Notes: a model not told the origin generated them from the sequence alone. Positions 47,020-59,726 are shown, counted from the stretch's first letter. The stretch: 64,000 bases of DNA from Cinnamomum chago (GCA_038049695.1 CP142452.1:69321501-69385500); one strand, 5' to 3'. Numbers and translations are program-made.

Positions 47020-47987
47020 GAATTCGACTTTACCTGTACCATTATTCTAAGTTCACCAGGGTGCAAGGGAAAATAACCACTGCACAGTTCACCACCAGGT
47101 CCATCTTTGGAACTCGGGTAGGGAGGGGTGCCCATGGTTCAGGCCAGAAGAGGCCCAACTCAAGTCCTGTCCACAATGGGTGTTGATGGGCTGGGTTTGG
47201 GCCTATGGTCTGGGCTTAGGCCCAATAGTTAAATGAGCCAGACCTGGGCTCTTGTATGCTCATGATCCAACCTGACATACCAGAAAAATGCATGCTTATT
47301 TGTGCAAGCATGTGGGACCTAAGTTTTCTCCCAGAGGCATCGATGTCATGTCCAATAACTAAACAGGCTAGACTTGAACCAAGTCTGGCCAGCCCATCAA
47401 CACCCTTGTACCAAAACACCAGCTCATATAGATAACTCAGTACACTATCACACTTGAAAAAAACGGACCCATTTTAGTTGTGGATACATAATCCAACATG
47501 GGCCTCATATTAAAGAAACAAAAGCGTATGAACCGTTGTTAATAGTACTAATCCAATCCAATTAACATTTTTTTTCCAAACCAAGCCTTTTCCTACTAGG
47601 TGGGGTCGGCTATATGGATTTGACGACGCCAATTAAATCTATTTAGGGCCATGTCCTCTGTTAAATCCACTAACCACATACATAAAGATTTTAGATACAG
47701 TAGGAGAGAACTTTTGTTAATAGTTCTAATCCAATCAAGTTTACATTTTGCTCCAAACCAATAACCACATACATACAAATCTTAGATACAGGAAGAGACA
47801 ATGAACATATGAACCAAAGGCTACACATCTGACACAATTACAAGGACAAAAGGACCAATCAAACTTTTACAACAAAATCCAGAGCAAGTCAAAGAAGATA
47901 CAAGAAATTAAGAACACAATTGAGCAAAGCCCACTATCAAGCCCAAGCCTAAATCACATGATCTATTGGTCTTGTGATGTGAACTAC

Positions 47988-50945
47988 TTAGTGGCTGCGA
48001 CGGTAGAGAGAGTAGGTGGAGAGCAGGGTGAGGAAGACAAGGATGATGGAGGCCAGAAGAGCCATTGTAAGGTAACCAGCAATGTGTCTACAGAACTTGT
48101 CATAAACATTACAGATCTTGTTCCAACCCACATGGGAGTTGCCCTTATACCCTATGTATGCAACTCCAGCAGCTGCCCCAAGAGCTGATGAAACTATCCC
48201 CACAAACAACTGCATTAACAAACCAAACATAATTTTTGTTAATAAACACATATAGAAAAAGAAAAACTGGAAAACAAACTAAACAATCTATGTATATTTG
48301 CCACTTGGGTCAACCCTGGATTTCACTGGTTTTATACATTGGTAAGGCTGTTCTCACTTGATTGGCTCTGCTAGATTCTGTTTGAGCCAAGCCCAAGCTA
48401 TGTGTTGCTCCATTCAGCTTCATATATATAATATATCATAGGACATTTTTGTAAATTTAAAAAAAAAATCTTAATGGGATATTATGTGATAAATGAACTT
48501 AAGTTTATTAACTTATTGGAAAACTTGAAAATAAAAATGCTAAATGAGGTGGTGGCATGAAAAAAAAATGTGCTGGAAGGATCTTGTTGTGCTTGCTAAC
48601 CTTATGGTTAATGTCTATATATACTAATAAGGTAGCCCCTTCAAATTCAAACTTTCCATGTTTGAAGAAGTCTAGTCTAGTAAATTAATTACTCTATGTA
48701 CAACCAATTTAATTTAGGGAAATTTTCAAATAAAGCGTTATGTTTTTGCCTTATTTCAAAAAAGGACACAAGTTTTAAAATTTTTCAAATTAGTCCCTAA
48801 GTTTTCCATGAAGTTTTTAATTAAAGACATCTGGTCATTTAAATATGTTTTTTTATGGCATTTTCTCTCAGTTTTTTAAAAATATCGAGAGTACCTTTAT
48901 TTAAAGCCATGACATGGTTCTGGCAACTACTAAATTTAGCCGAAGTATCTAGTTTTTTTCGATCACTATAAAGCTGCTAGTGAAAAAAAGGAAGAGAATA
49001 TATAGGAAGTGAAGAAGGGTTTTATTTTATTGAAGGATAATTTAAGAAAATTGAAGAATTTTTTTTTCCAGAAAATAGCTTTAAATTGATGATTGTCCTT
49101 AATTGAAAACTTCATGGAAAACTTAGGGACTAATTTGAAAAGTTCTAAAACTTGTATCCTTTTTTGAAATAAGACAAAAACTTAAGGACTTATTTAAAAA
49201 TTTCCCTTTAATTTATTAAGCAGTGTAGAGACTAGAGAGGATTTCCTCTGAGGTGGCCCGCCTTTTAGCTCCCTTGTAATCTCTTCCCCAGGATAAAAGA
49301 TCTCCCTTGAACAACATTGGACTCATAGTTTGAGCCTTGTACAAGCTGATGATCCCAAAATTGGTTTTCATAGCCGGGCCAAGTTCAATTTGACCTGCAT
49401 GAACTCACTTGTTTGAAGTGATCCATGCGCTGACAAGCTCAGCTTGGCTCGGTTCTGTCACACCCTCAGCCAACCATCATCCATCCACTGTAAGCCCATC
49501 TCATCAATTGTCAACAAACCCAAACAGGTCATTTTGGACACACCCATTAGGACAAAATTAGCAGCCAATCATTAAGAATGTTAACAACTTTTTATCTTGT
49601 AAAAAGAAGGAACCCCACTTTGTCAAATTCTATTATTAAAACTGCAGTGATTCTAGAATGATCTACAAATAATTCATGAGTTTAATTAAGAGATATAAAC
49701 TATAGCCAAAAGATGTCATGTTTGACAAATAAAATGGATGGCACTCTATTTCACCAAAAAATAAATAAATGAAGAACTTACAGCATCAAAGAAGGCCAGT
49801 ACAAGCAAGAGTGTTTTGGGGGGAGCTGGCTTGGAAATGGAACTAAAAGAAGCAAAGATAGAAATTATGCTGTAGAAACAAGCCACACATACTGCAACCA
49901 GAAAGTATCTGCACACAACATGATTAAAAAGAAAGAATGTGAAAAAATTAGAAGATCTTCAAATTGCATCTTCTCCTAAACAAACCACAATTATGTTTAT
50001 TTTCAGAAGACACAGTGATAGCAATATTTGTAAAAGCTTTTGAGAACCACTTGTAGTATATTTTAGAACACACAAACTGTTTCAAATTTCAACCAGACTC
50101 GATTCGAGTGAGTCTGACTTGGTTTACCAAAACTCACCAAATTCTGTCAAGTTGCATGACTCAGTAGGGTTTCTATTTGAGTCCAAGTTTCAAGTTACTA
50201 AGAAAATGATCATACAACACATGACAGAGATATATCTAAGGGTTAAAAAACACAACCCCTTCAAGTTATCATGCGTTTGGAGGAAGAACTATGCATGAAA
50301 TATATATATATATATATATATATTTGATAGTTTTATTTTCATCTGCCATAAGTAGAAGTATGGAAAATCAAATAAACATTTTTCTAAGGGAAGTAGGTAT
50401 ATGTCATTCTCAAGAAGAAACCTTCTACACACCATCAATGCACAAATTAAGTACAAATTAATGAACTTTAAACCCACCCCTATTAGAGCATCAACGAGGA
50501 GGTAACCAACTATACAAAGCTTATGGTGGCCTACAGCATGAGAAGAAATGAATACTACTTTCACAGTTTCACTGAATATCAGTAGCCTTACAAACTAAAA
50601 TGAGTAGTTTTGGTCATGACAAGCTCACTAAAATTAAGAAATCCTTTTGTAGCTAATCTTAGACGGCAAAAAAATCTCAAATAAACATAAGCAGATAGCT
50701 TACATCAGGGCCGGAGAATGAGTGAATTTTGCGTCCCGAGGCCCAAACTTCGACGGTGCCAGCGGCACAAACTCAGTATCCTTGCTGGTGGTTATGAGCA
50801 CAATTGCTACTACAGTTGATGCAAACAATAAAACTCTGAGAGGCAAATCTACCAAGAAGAGATTGATGCAAGAGCTTTGATTGGGCGGCTGAGATTCGAC
50901 CTCGGTCTTGTCGGAATGGGCCGCCGGCTTATCGGTCGATGCCAT
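47988..50945 (-). CDS. CASP-like membrane protein (CASPL1 type), three exons
   Basis: Exon 1 is 50704-50945 (ATG at 50945), exon 2 49782-49908, exon 3 47988-48209. The splice sites are canonical: GTAAGC and GTAAG donors, TGTGCAG and AATGCAG acceptors. The product has 196 residues, the normal length for the family. It has a hydrophilic N terminus and four membrane helices: [46 protein letters not shown] into [11 protein letters not shown]; and [19 protein letters not shown]. The conserved Arg of helix 1 (LPLRV) and Asp of helix 3 (FFDA), hallmarks of the CASP/MARVEL fold, are present. CASP proteins scaffold membrane domains such as the Casparian strip; CASP-like members sit in the plasma membrane with less defined roles. 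Intron 1 (49909-50703) has a TA microsatellite nearby; intron 2 (48210-49781) holds a MITE. A partial duplicate lies at 37270-38665. Confidence 0.88.
48717..49206. mobile_element. 490-bp Mutator-type MITE in the CASP-like intron
   Basis: Terminal inverted repeats of about 120 bp: the left end GGGAAATTTTCAAATAAAG and the reverse complement of the right end GGGAAATTTTTAAATAAGTC stay aligned through TTATTTCAAAAAAGGA, TTCAAATTAGTCCCTAAG and CATGAAGTTTT. A perfect 9-bp target duplication TTTAATTTA flanks it (48708-48716 and 49207-49215). Long inverted ends plus a 9-bp duplication are the Mutator signature. No transposase inside. A degraded relative lies at 18755-19105. Confidence 0.88.
50299..50323. 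repeat. (TA)n microsatellite
   Basis: About twelve TA units within intron 1 of the CASP-like gene. Confidence 0.9.
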
Positions 50946-51023
50946 GGATGGATGGTGTGGGTGTGATCTCAGTTATGTTGATGAATGGATGGGATGCAAT
51001 GCTATGAAGAGGTAGAGAAAGGA

Positions 51024-51041
51024 CTATATATGTATATATAG
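51024..51041 (-). promoter_or_regulatory. TATA region of the CASP-like gene
   Basis: CTATATATACATATATAG on the minus strand, about 80-95 bp upstream of the ATG at 50945. Right distance for a TATA box with a leader of about 55 nt; exact element within the run is unclear. Confidence 0.5.
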
Positions 51042-52074
51042 AGATGGGGTGGTGGCAAGGTTGCTTGTAGTCATGGAATTGCTTGTAGACTTTGGATATA
51101 AAATTGAACGTTCTCACATACAAGAAAAGAAATCGTGTATGGGATTTCAGTTGACTATGCAATTCCTTCTAATGGATTTTGATAGTATTAAATTCCCATG
51201 CAAATCAGATGTGATTATGTGAACATGCATCACGCTGAATTTTCTAAAATGCCAGTCTGTGGACAGAGAGGACTCAGGCCCAGAATATCTGGATCAAGAT
51301 ATATTCTGGGGCCCACTTGGATTTGTGCTGATAACAAGGAAGGCTAATTCGCTGGTTCACCATTTTTTATTGCTTTATGGCCTTGGGCCCACAATTACAT
51401 GAAGGGTTATCCCAGAACAGAACCCCAAGGATCTGAACTTAAAATTTGGGCTATGGATTTGAACCTTCAACCCATTTATAATTCATATTATAATGAACCC
51501 AATAAGATTTGGGTCTGTGTTAGGGTCCTGGTCCATGAATTACATGCTCATGGACCCATTTTGCTACTGTTGTGTGTTACAGATAAAGGATTGGGTCGCG
51601 ATTTGGACCCCATGTCTACGCCCCCTTCATTCGAGTCCTGATCTGGGTCTTTTGATTTAAATTTGGATATGGATCCCCTTTCAATAATTCAGGTCCAAGT
51701 CAAGGCACACTGTAGACCTGACCTGAACGTGAACCATTTACATCTCTACCAAGGGATAGATATTGTTGACTAAGAGACAATAAATATTAGGCCCAATAAC
51801 TAAATGGGCTGGCTCGGACAAGCTTCAGCCCGCGGTCGTAAGATTGGGGCCACAGGCCAAATTGATCACGGCCCACATGCCAACCAATCAAAGGGTTAAA
51901 TGATGGGACCCAGAGTAGATGGGCTTGGTGGGCTTGTAATTTAATGGAATAGAGTGACCAGTGTTTTTAGGGACCTCACCTAGCTTGTGGATTTGGATTG
52001 ATTAGGGGGTGTTGGGTGTGCTTTTCTTCACCCTTTGGAGATTGACGGGAAGGTTCTTCATAGGTTGGCCGTCA
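51042..52074. other. Intergenic, possible hAT remnant near 51420-51750
   Basis: The stretch ending CATTTACATCTCTACC near 51750 resembles one hAT terminus (TAGAGATGTAAATG on the reverse strand) and the sequence before it has the GGACC/GGGTC word repetition of such elements. The opposite end was not found. The last bases, GTCAT at 52075-52079, are the target duplication of the Tat element. Confidence 0.35.
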
Positions 52075-52079
52075 GTCAT

Positions 52080-52757
52080 TGTGTGGGGTCGTTTTATGCT
52101 CACTAAATCGGACGGGGGCCCATCCCCAGTTTCGGTTTAACCTTGGTCTCGGAAACCACATGAGGTCGGCCGTAGCGCCATCTCGGAGGAACCATGGATC
52201 GAGTCTCGGCGGCCACGTCACAGGCTCCGATCTCGGTCTCAGCCTCTGCCCGACCTCGGCTCCTGTCACTCAGTCATAAATGCGGCCATAAATGCACTGC
52301 CACGACGGACGGCAAGCTGATAGACGGAGTGGGCGCCAAACCCAGATAAGAAGTACGCCTTATCTCAGGGCCATAGGTATGAGATGATGATCCGATGGGA
52401 CACCCCCTTTTTTCACCTACCCCCACTCAAGAGGTACGAATACACGCTGATGGGACTCCCATCCCTTCATGTGGACAGTACCATGATGACCCTCACGTCT
52501 ATATATTACATGAAGGAAAGCCTTACAAGGTACGCACGATCCTCCCCTCAAAAAGCTCGCTTTCTCCATTCTCTCCCAGTTCATACACTAACTTGATCGT
52601 CGGAGGACCTTCGGCTACCCATAGCCAGGGTCTCTGACCGTTGTTTTCTTCCTTTCAGGTCACTGGAGACTCGATCCTTTCCCTTTATTCCCTTTAAAAC
52701 CACAAATCAGGAGCTTGATCCTCCATTACCTAAGTCCGTAATTTTTAGGCACTTACA
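52080..52757 (+). repeat. 5' LTR of the Tat element
   Basis: TGTGTGGGGTCG to CACTTACA. A TATA-like TCTATATATTA lies near 52499. The right LTR is the same length and almost identical. Confidence 0.95.
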
Positions 52758-52758
52758 G

Positions 52759-52777
52759 TTGGCGCCGTCTGTGGGAA
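52759..52777 (+). other. Primer-binding site of the Tat element
   Basis: TTGGCGCCGTCTGTGGGAA directly follows the LTR. The TGGCGCC start fits complementarity to a tRNA 3' end ending GGCGCCA; I could not decide which tRNA. Confidence 0.75.
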
Positions 52778-52810
52778 CTAGGATCTGTATCAAAATATCT
52801 ACTGAAGCCA

Positions 52811-54228
52811 TGCCTCCAAAGACCAGACACGGTGGTGGAGGGCCTTCGAAGTCCCAAAAAGCATCGTCCTTCCCGCTACAGGAGCAACCTGCATTTCCAC
52901 CATTTCCGGAACCACCCCCTGGCCTTCACTCTGCTCTGCCTCCCCCTCCGGGCCCGGCCGGGCTGCTTCCCCCTCCGGGGCCGACCGGGATTCCCCCCGT
53001 CGGGCAGGAGCCATCGGGGACCTCGCGTCAAAGGAGGTCAGGGATAAAGTCAAGTGCCACGCACGTAGAAGGCATCGTCCAATCGGCTTCTTCGTCTCGG
53101 CCCATAACCACGCGCCTGCGCCAAAATAGCCATCGTGAGACTCCTCGCCACACTGGTGAGCGGCCACACGAGGGTCCTCAACAAAACGCCTCCACGGCGG
53201 GTCTTCGACGACGAGGCAAAACCCCCGTCGGGGCGAGGTCCCGGCAGTCCCACCGGCGCGTCCTCAACGACGGCCAGTCCTTCCATCAAACCCATGGAGC
53301 CAGGAGCGACAACCCCCTGCTCAAAGAGCTCAATGCCCAGCACCAGGCCCTCCAAGATAAAGACGAGGTGATTCGTCGCCTCGAGGAACGACTCGAGATA
53401 AATGAGAGAAAGTCTCGTAGTCCACTTCCTCGGCGACAGCGGGCCCACCCGGACAACCGAGACCTGAGGCAGGTCCTCGACGGCAGAAGAAGATATCACT
53501 GTGAGGAGGAGGGCTCGAGCAGATGTCATCTGCCCAGTGGCCTCGGGAGATCGCGGCGCGAGCCAGAACCACAGAGACCAGATGACCAGGCGGACTTCAA
53601 AGAGTTGCTGGATCATTACGTCAAACAGGAGGTCCAGGCCCGCTTGGCCGAGATCGGATTCGCCCGAGACCTAGCCGATGAGCATGAAGAGGGCAATCAG
53701 GGCATGTCCCCCTTTTCGCAGGAAATCAAAAATTTTTCTCTCCCTGAGAGATTTAACGTCCCGAGGTTCGTCCTTTATGACGGAGCCTCGGACCCAGAGG
53801 CGCATCTGCGGCATTTCACTCAGCGGATGTCGGTCTGGGGGGACGTCGGTCTCCTGAACTGCAGGGTTTTCTCATCCAGTCTGGGAGACCTCCCCCTCCG
53901 GTGGTTCTGCGCCCTCCCCCCCGGATCGGTCTCGAGCTGGCGGCAGCTCCGGAGCTCTTTCTTTGAAAAGTTTCAGGCACACCGCGTCATCCCGAAGACG
54001 GGTAGCAATCTTATGGCGATCCGGATGAAAGACGGTGAGAGTATCACTGCCTTTGCCAGGAGATTCTGGACAATATACAGTCAGATTACCGACGCCAACG
54101 ACGAGATCGCCATCATGTGCTTCAGGGAGGGCTTACTCCCAGGAAACGAACTCCGCAGAGACCTAGTCCGAAACCCTGTGGCAACGATGAAAGCACTAAT
54201 GGCAAGGGTGAAGCAGTACATTGAATAG
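52811..54228 (+). CDS. Tat element gag
   Basis: Starts MPPKTRHGGG. The first 200 residues are proline-, arginine- and serine-rich and disordered. A short basic coiled region follows (DKDEVIRRLEERLE), then the plant retrotransposon gag domain: FNVPRFVLYDGASDPEAHL, WFCALPPGSVSSW, FFEKFQAHRVIPK, and the closing LMARVKQYIE. It forms the particle shell. The region that follows (to about 54500) links to a zinc-knuckle-like CSCHKQHGHMTEDC near 54540. Some relatives of this lineage express pol by read-through. Confidence 0.8.
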
Positions 54229-54501
54229 GAGGAAGACGAGACCCATGGCACGGAGCGGTTTGGACTCCCAAAGAAGCACCAAGCCTCCACCAGGGAGGGG
54301 ACGTCCTCCAGGCCAAGGTCGGATAAGAGAAAGCCTGCCCGCTCTTTCTCAATCTCCTCGGACAATAGCAAGAGGCCGAGGTCTCAGCCCGCCAAGCCTG
54401 CCAGCGATCCTTACAGAGCCATCAGTGTTGTATTCAAGGAGCCCATTTACAGAATCCTGAGCAAGATCAAGGCGGAACCATACTTCCAATGGCCGAGGCC
54501 G

Positions 54502-57500
54502 ATGCCGGGCGACCCATCCACCCGAGACAGGCAAAAACACTGCTCCTGTCACAAGCAGCACGGCCACATGACTGAAGACTGCTTTGCACTAAAGTCCCAT
54601 CTCGAAAAGCTCGTCAAGGATGGGCACCTCCAGGAGTACATCAAGGGAGAAGAAAGAGTCAACCGAGCTCAGCAGCGCAACCAACCCAGCGATGACCAGG
54701 ACAGTGACGAACCGGCAGGTATCATCCACGTCATCCACCTAGCCCCCGCCCCGGGTAAGCAGAGTACCCGAGCTCGGTCAGAGGCCAGAAGGGCTGCCCA
54801 TGGCAAGCAAGTGATGTCGGCAGAGCTAGAGAGCGCCCCGAAGAGGGCTAAGAAGGAGAGGCCCAGGATTTGGTTCTCGGATGAAGACCTAAAGGGAGTC
54901 CAGCTCCCCCATAATGATGCCCTCATCCTCACCTTGCGGCTCAACAATTACACCACCAAGCGCGTCCTCATAGATCCAGGGAGCTCCTCCGAAGTCATTT
55001 ACTACAGCTGCTTCAAGCAGCTCGGCTTACCCGAATCTGATCTACAGGAAGCCCACATCCCTTTGATAGGGTTCAGCGCTGAACCAGTGTACCCCAAGGG
55101 GAAGATCTCACTTGAAGTCCGAGTAGGAGGCGCGACAAAGATGGCGGACTTCATGGTTGTAGACGCGCCATCCCCCTACAATGTGATAATGGGACGAAGT
55201 TGGCTGCACGCCATGGAAGCAATACCCTCCACCCTCCATCAAAAACTCAAGTTTCCATTAGAGAAGCCTGGTGGGGTGGTCGAGATTGTGACAGTGTGGG
55301 GGAACCAGCAGATGGCCAGAGAATGCCTCGTGGCCGTAACCCCCGGGGAAGTTGAGCCGCAGCAAGTGCACATGGCCGAGCTCGAAGCCGAAATTGAGAA
55401 TGTTGGGCGAACAGCCGGACAGAAAAGCATAGAGGACCTCACCGAGGTCAGGATTGATCCTGGAGATCCGGAGCGATACTTCCTGCTGGGTAGCCAGCTC
55501 CCCGACACTGAGAGGGCCGAATTGCTAGACTTCCTACTTCTGAATAAAGATGTCTTTGCATGGACTCCATATGAGATGCCGGGAATTGACCCCGAGGTCA
55601 TATGTCACAAGCTGAATGTGGATCCCGGACACAAGCCCGTCGTGCAAAAGGCTCGTAGAACGGGGGTCCCTCAGACAGAAGCAATAGTAGAAGAGGTGGA
55701 TAAGCTCCTCGAGGCCGGGGCAATCCGCGAAGTACACTACCCCAGGTGGCTAGCAAACACGGTGGTAGTAAAGAAGAAGAGCGGCAAGTGGAGGGTCTGT
55801 GTGGACTTCACCGACCTCAACAAAGCCTGTCCCAAGGACAGCTTCCCCCTCCCAAAGATCGACCAGATGATCGACGCCACCTCGGGGCATGGCAGGATGA
55901 GCTTCTTAGACGCCTACCGAGGTTACCATCAGATCCCTCTGCACAGACCTGATGAGGAAAAAAACTGCGTTTATCACACCTCGAGGCATCTATTGTTACA
56001 AAGTGATGCCCTTCGGGCTCAAAAACGCCGGAGCGACATATCAGAGGCTGGTCACAAGGATGTTTCGGGACCAACTCGGAAAGACGATTGAGGTCTATAT
56101 TGACGACATGGTAGTCAAGTCCAAGGAGTCGCAGAACCACCTAACGGACCTACGCCAAACATTTTCCATCCTCCGAGAGTTCCAGCTCAAACTGAATGCC
56201 TCGAAGTGTGCATTTGGTGTCGGCTCCGGCAAATTCCTGGGGACTTTGGTGACTCGGAGAGGGATCGAGGCCGATCCGGAGCAGATCGCAGCCATACAAT
56301 CTATCCAGAGCCCGACCTCGGCCAAGCAGGTCCAGAGACTTACAGGGATGGCTGCTGCACTCAATCGCCTCATCAGCCGCGCCTCGGACAAGTGCCGTCC
56401 GTTCTTTCAGCTCCTGAAGAAGAGTTCTAAGTTCCAATGGACTCCAGAATGCGACTTGGCACTAGAGACGCTTAAAAGGTACCTCTCCTCACCACCCCTA
56501 TTGTCCACTCCGTCGCAAGACGATTTTCTCTATCTTTACCTTGCAGTCTCGGACCATGCGGTGAGCTCGGTGCTGGTTCGAGAAAGCGACAAGCAACAGT
56601 ACCCCATCTATTACACCAGCAAAACCCTACTCGATGCCGAAACCAGGTATCTGCCACTTGAAAAGCTAGCACTAGCACTGGTCAGTGCCTCCCGCAAGCT
56701 CTCCCACTACTTCCAGACACACACAGTAGTGGTTGTCACCGAGTACCCACTTAAGTCGCTTTTCAGAAGGGCAGACTTCTCTGGTCGAATTTCCAAGTGG
56801 GCTGTGGAGCTGGGACAGTTCGACATCCATTATCAACCCAGAACAGCAATTAAGGCGCAGGTCCTGGCGGACTTCGTCGTCGAATTCACCTCACCTAGTT
56901 CGGTACCGACCTCGCTCGATACCGAACTAGGGGACTCCAAGGGCCGAAATGAAGGTAACACCGAGACTGAAGAAGACCAGTCCTGGAAAAAATTCCTTGA
57001 GTCGGCCTGGAGAGTCTTCGTTGACGGATCGTCGACATCCAAGAGAGCAGGCGCCGGCATCGTCCTTCAATCTCCAGAAGGATTAGTCATAGAACAGGCA
57101 CTAACCCTCGACTTCAAAGCATCAAACAATGAAGCAGAATATGAAGCACTGATCGCCGGTCTCGGCAGTGCGAAAGTACTGGGGGCACGGCGGGTGGCGG
57201 TCTTCAGTGACTCCCAGTTGGTGACGAGCCAGCTGAGCGGAGACTACCAAGCCAGAGACGAAAGAATGGTGGCCTATCTAGCCCACACCAGGCAGCTCCT
57301 CTCTCAGTTTGAAAAAGTTGAAGGCAAGTCGGTAGGGAGTCCAATCGCCATGCAGACGCCCTGGCAAGCTTGGCCTCGGCCGTAGAAGCTGGGAAAAGGA
57401 GGACAGTTGATGTAGGGACATTGGAGAAACCCAGCATAGAGCTCCTCCCAGTTCGGCCAGTTCTGTGCACTGACCTCGGTCCGAGCTGGATGGACCCAAT

Positions 57501-58725
57501 CATGACGTTCCTCAGAGAGGACAAGCTCCCTGAAGATAAGAGCGAAGCCTACAAGGTCAGGATGAAGGCGGCTTGCTTCTGGCTATCTCCAGATGAAAAA
57601 CTCTACAGAAAGTCCTACTCCGGACCATATCTCCAATGCGTTCATCCAAGCAAGGTAGAAGATTTTCTTTTTGAAATCCACGAAGGAATCTGCGGGAGCC
57701 ACATCGGATGAAGGTCCCTGGCATACAGAGCTATTAGCCAGGGCTATTGGTGGCCCTACATGCAGAAAGATGCACAGATCTACGCAAGGAAATGCGAAAA
57801 ATGCCAGAAGTTCTCCCATTCCCTTCACCAGCCAGCTCGGGACCTGAGCCCTCTCTCCAGTCCATGGCCCTTTGCTCAATGGGGGCTGGACATCGTCGGA
57901 CCTCTCCACCGAACTCCGGGAAACAAAAGATGGCTAATGGTGGGCACCGATTACTTCACAAAGTGGATTGAGGCAGAATCCTTATCCTCCATCACCGAGC
58001 TTGACACAAAGAATTTTGTGTGGAAAAACATCGTCACGCGGTTCGGGATCCCCAGAGTTCTGGTCTCGGACAACGGAACCCAATTCGATTCAAAATTCTT
58101 CAAAAGCTTCTGTCAGGAACTCAGCATCAGAAACCTCTATGCGACTCCGGCCTATCCGCAGAGCAATGGGCAAGCAGAGATCTCGAACAAAGTGGTTCCG
58201 GAAGGGCTGAAGAAAAGACTTGATAAAGCTAAAGGCAGATGGACGGAAGAATTGCCGAGTGTCCTCTGGGCATACAGAACCACCCCGAGACGATCCACCT
58301 CGGCAACCCCTTTTTCATTAGCCTACGGGATGGAAGCTGTAATCCCTCTTAAGGTCGGCCTCCTGACCTTAAGAACAAATCTCTTCGATCAAGGGCAGAA
58401 CGAAACAAACCTCGCCAGAGAGCTCGACCTGGCCGAGGAACGAAGGGAAGCAGCATCGGTGCGTCTGGCCGCCTACCAGCGGCAGCTATCCCGAGGATAC
58501 AATCAGAGGGTAAAAGAAAGAAGGTTCTTGGTTGGAGAGTTGGTCTTGAAAAAAGCACTCCCAGCAGATAAAAATCCTAATGAAGGCAAACTTGCGCCGA
58601 ACTGGCTCGGCCCTTATAAGGTGGTCTCCGTCTCAGGAAGGTCGGCCTACAGGCTTGAAGGGATGGATGGCAAGGAGTTGCCACGACCATGGAATGCTGC
58701 CCACCTAAAAAAATATTACTTCTAG
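54502..58725 (+). CDS. Tat element pol region (protease, RT, RNase H, integrase)
   Basis: Zinc-knuckle-like segment near 54540; aspartic protease near 54950-55220 (RVLIDPGSSSEVIYY, then VIMGRSWL); reverse transcriptase about 55650-56300 (WRVCVDFTDLNKACPKDSFPLP, and VYIDDMVVKS as catalytic box). Then connection and RNase H about 56550-57330 (VFVDGSSTSKRAGAGIVL, EYEALIAGL). The integrase at 57720-58700 has a CEKCQKF zinc site, GLDIVGPL, VSDNGTQFDS and the closing PWNAAHLKKYYF. All domains are present in the usual gypsy order. The stretch is interrupted a few times, so the coordinates are those of the whole region rather than of a single open frame. Confidence 0.85.
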
Positions 58726-58790
58726 TTGTATTCAAAATGATTGATCAATAAAGAAGAACCTTTTGACAAAGAACTGCCTTACGTCTCTCA

Positions 58791-59285
58791 GGATCCGGCC
58801 CTCGCGCCGTCCTCTTTGAGTTCGGTCGTAGGACCAGCTCCGCAAGGATCCGGCCCTCGCGCCATCCTCTTTGAGTTCGGTCGTAGGACCAGCTCCGCAA
58901 GGATCCGGCCCCCGTGCCGTCCTCTTTGAGTTCGGTCGTAGGACCAGCTCCGCAAGGATCCGGCCCTCGCGCCATCCTCTTTGAGTTCGGTCGTAGGACC
59001 AGCTCCGCAAGGATCCGGCCCTCGTGCCGTCCTCTTTGAGTTCGGTCGTAGGACCAGCTCCGCAAGGATCCGGCCCTCGCGCCATCCTCTTTGAGTTCGG
59101 TCGTAGGACCAGCTCCGCAAGGATCCGGCCCTCGCGCCATCCTCTTTGAGCTCGGTCGTAGGACCAGCTCCGCAAGGATCCGGCCCTCGCGCCATCCTCT
59201 CTGAGTTCGGTCGTAGGACCAGCTCCGCAAGGGTCCGGCCCTCGCGCCATCCTCTTTGAGCCCGGTCGCAGGACCAGCTCCGCAA
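58791..59285. repeat. Nine-unit 55-bp tandem array
   Basis: Units start at 58791, 58846, 58901, 58956, 59011, 59066, 59121, 59176 and 59231, each beginning GGATCCGGCC (the last GGGTCCGGCC). Each contains GAGTTCGGTCGTAGGACC or a one-base variant. It begins 65 bp after the integrase end. Tandem arrays between pol and the 3' LTR are a known habit of Tat elements and can seed satellites. Confidence 0.97.
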
Positions 59286-59726
59286 GGCACGAAGTTCGAC
59301 CTACACCCCAGCTTGGCCCACGCCTCTCGAGTCACCAAAGAATGCTCGCCAAAAATAAAGATACAGCCCCAGCCCTTCAGCAAGAAGACCACATCTCGGG
59401 GTATGAACCCAAGCTAATCACAAAATCCTTCCTAAAAAGGGATTCCTCCCGAGAAAAACATCTTTAAGACCTAGCCATTGGTCTGGGGGCAGCCCAATGA
59501 TGGGATAGGAATTCGGACGCTTTACCGACCTCCAGGACTTGCGAATTTTCGCATCGAAGCATCCACATACCATTGCCAAGAAAGAGCAAAGAAGGAAGGC
59601 AACAAGGTGGAAAAAGATCTTCTCATTGATCAAAAAGTATGATTACAAGGTTCCTATGCACTTAAAAAAAAAAAAAAAGAAAAATTACATCGAAAAAGAA
59701 AAAAGAGGAGAAAATTCCTAAAAAGC
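59286..59726. mobile_element. Tat element spacer between array and antisense gene
   Basis: Non-coding; contains an A-run near 59665-59680 on the plus strand, downstream of the antisense gene's stop. No domain seen. Confidence 0.5.

Noticed and set aside
53050-53616. 188-codon minus-strand frame inside gag
   Set aside because: Antisense shadow of GC-rich gag; unlike the antisense gene near the 3' LTR it has no domain, splice sites or promoter.
58791-59285. Regular repeats considered as a CRISPR-like array
   Set aside because: Head-to-tail units with no unique spacers, inside a plant retroelement; CRISPR does not occur in plant nuclear genomes.
58732-59392. Three overlapping minus-strand frames of 165-215 codons across the 55-bp array
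   Set aside because: They are the same repeat read in its three frames (the unit length is not a multiple of three); there is no start context, domain or non-repetitive core.
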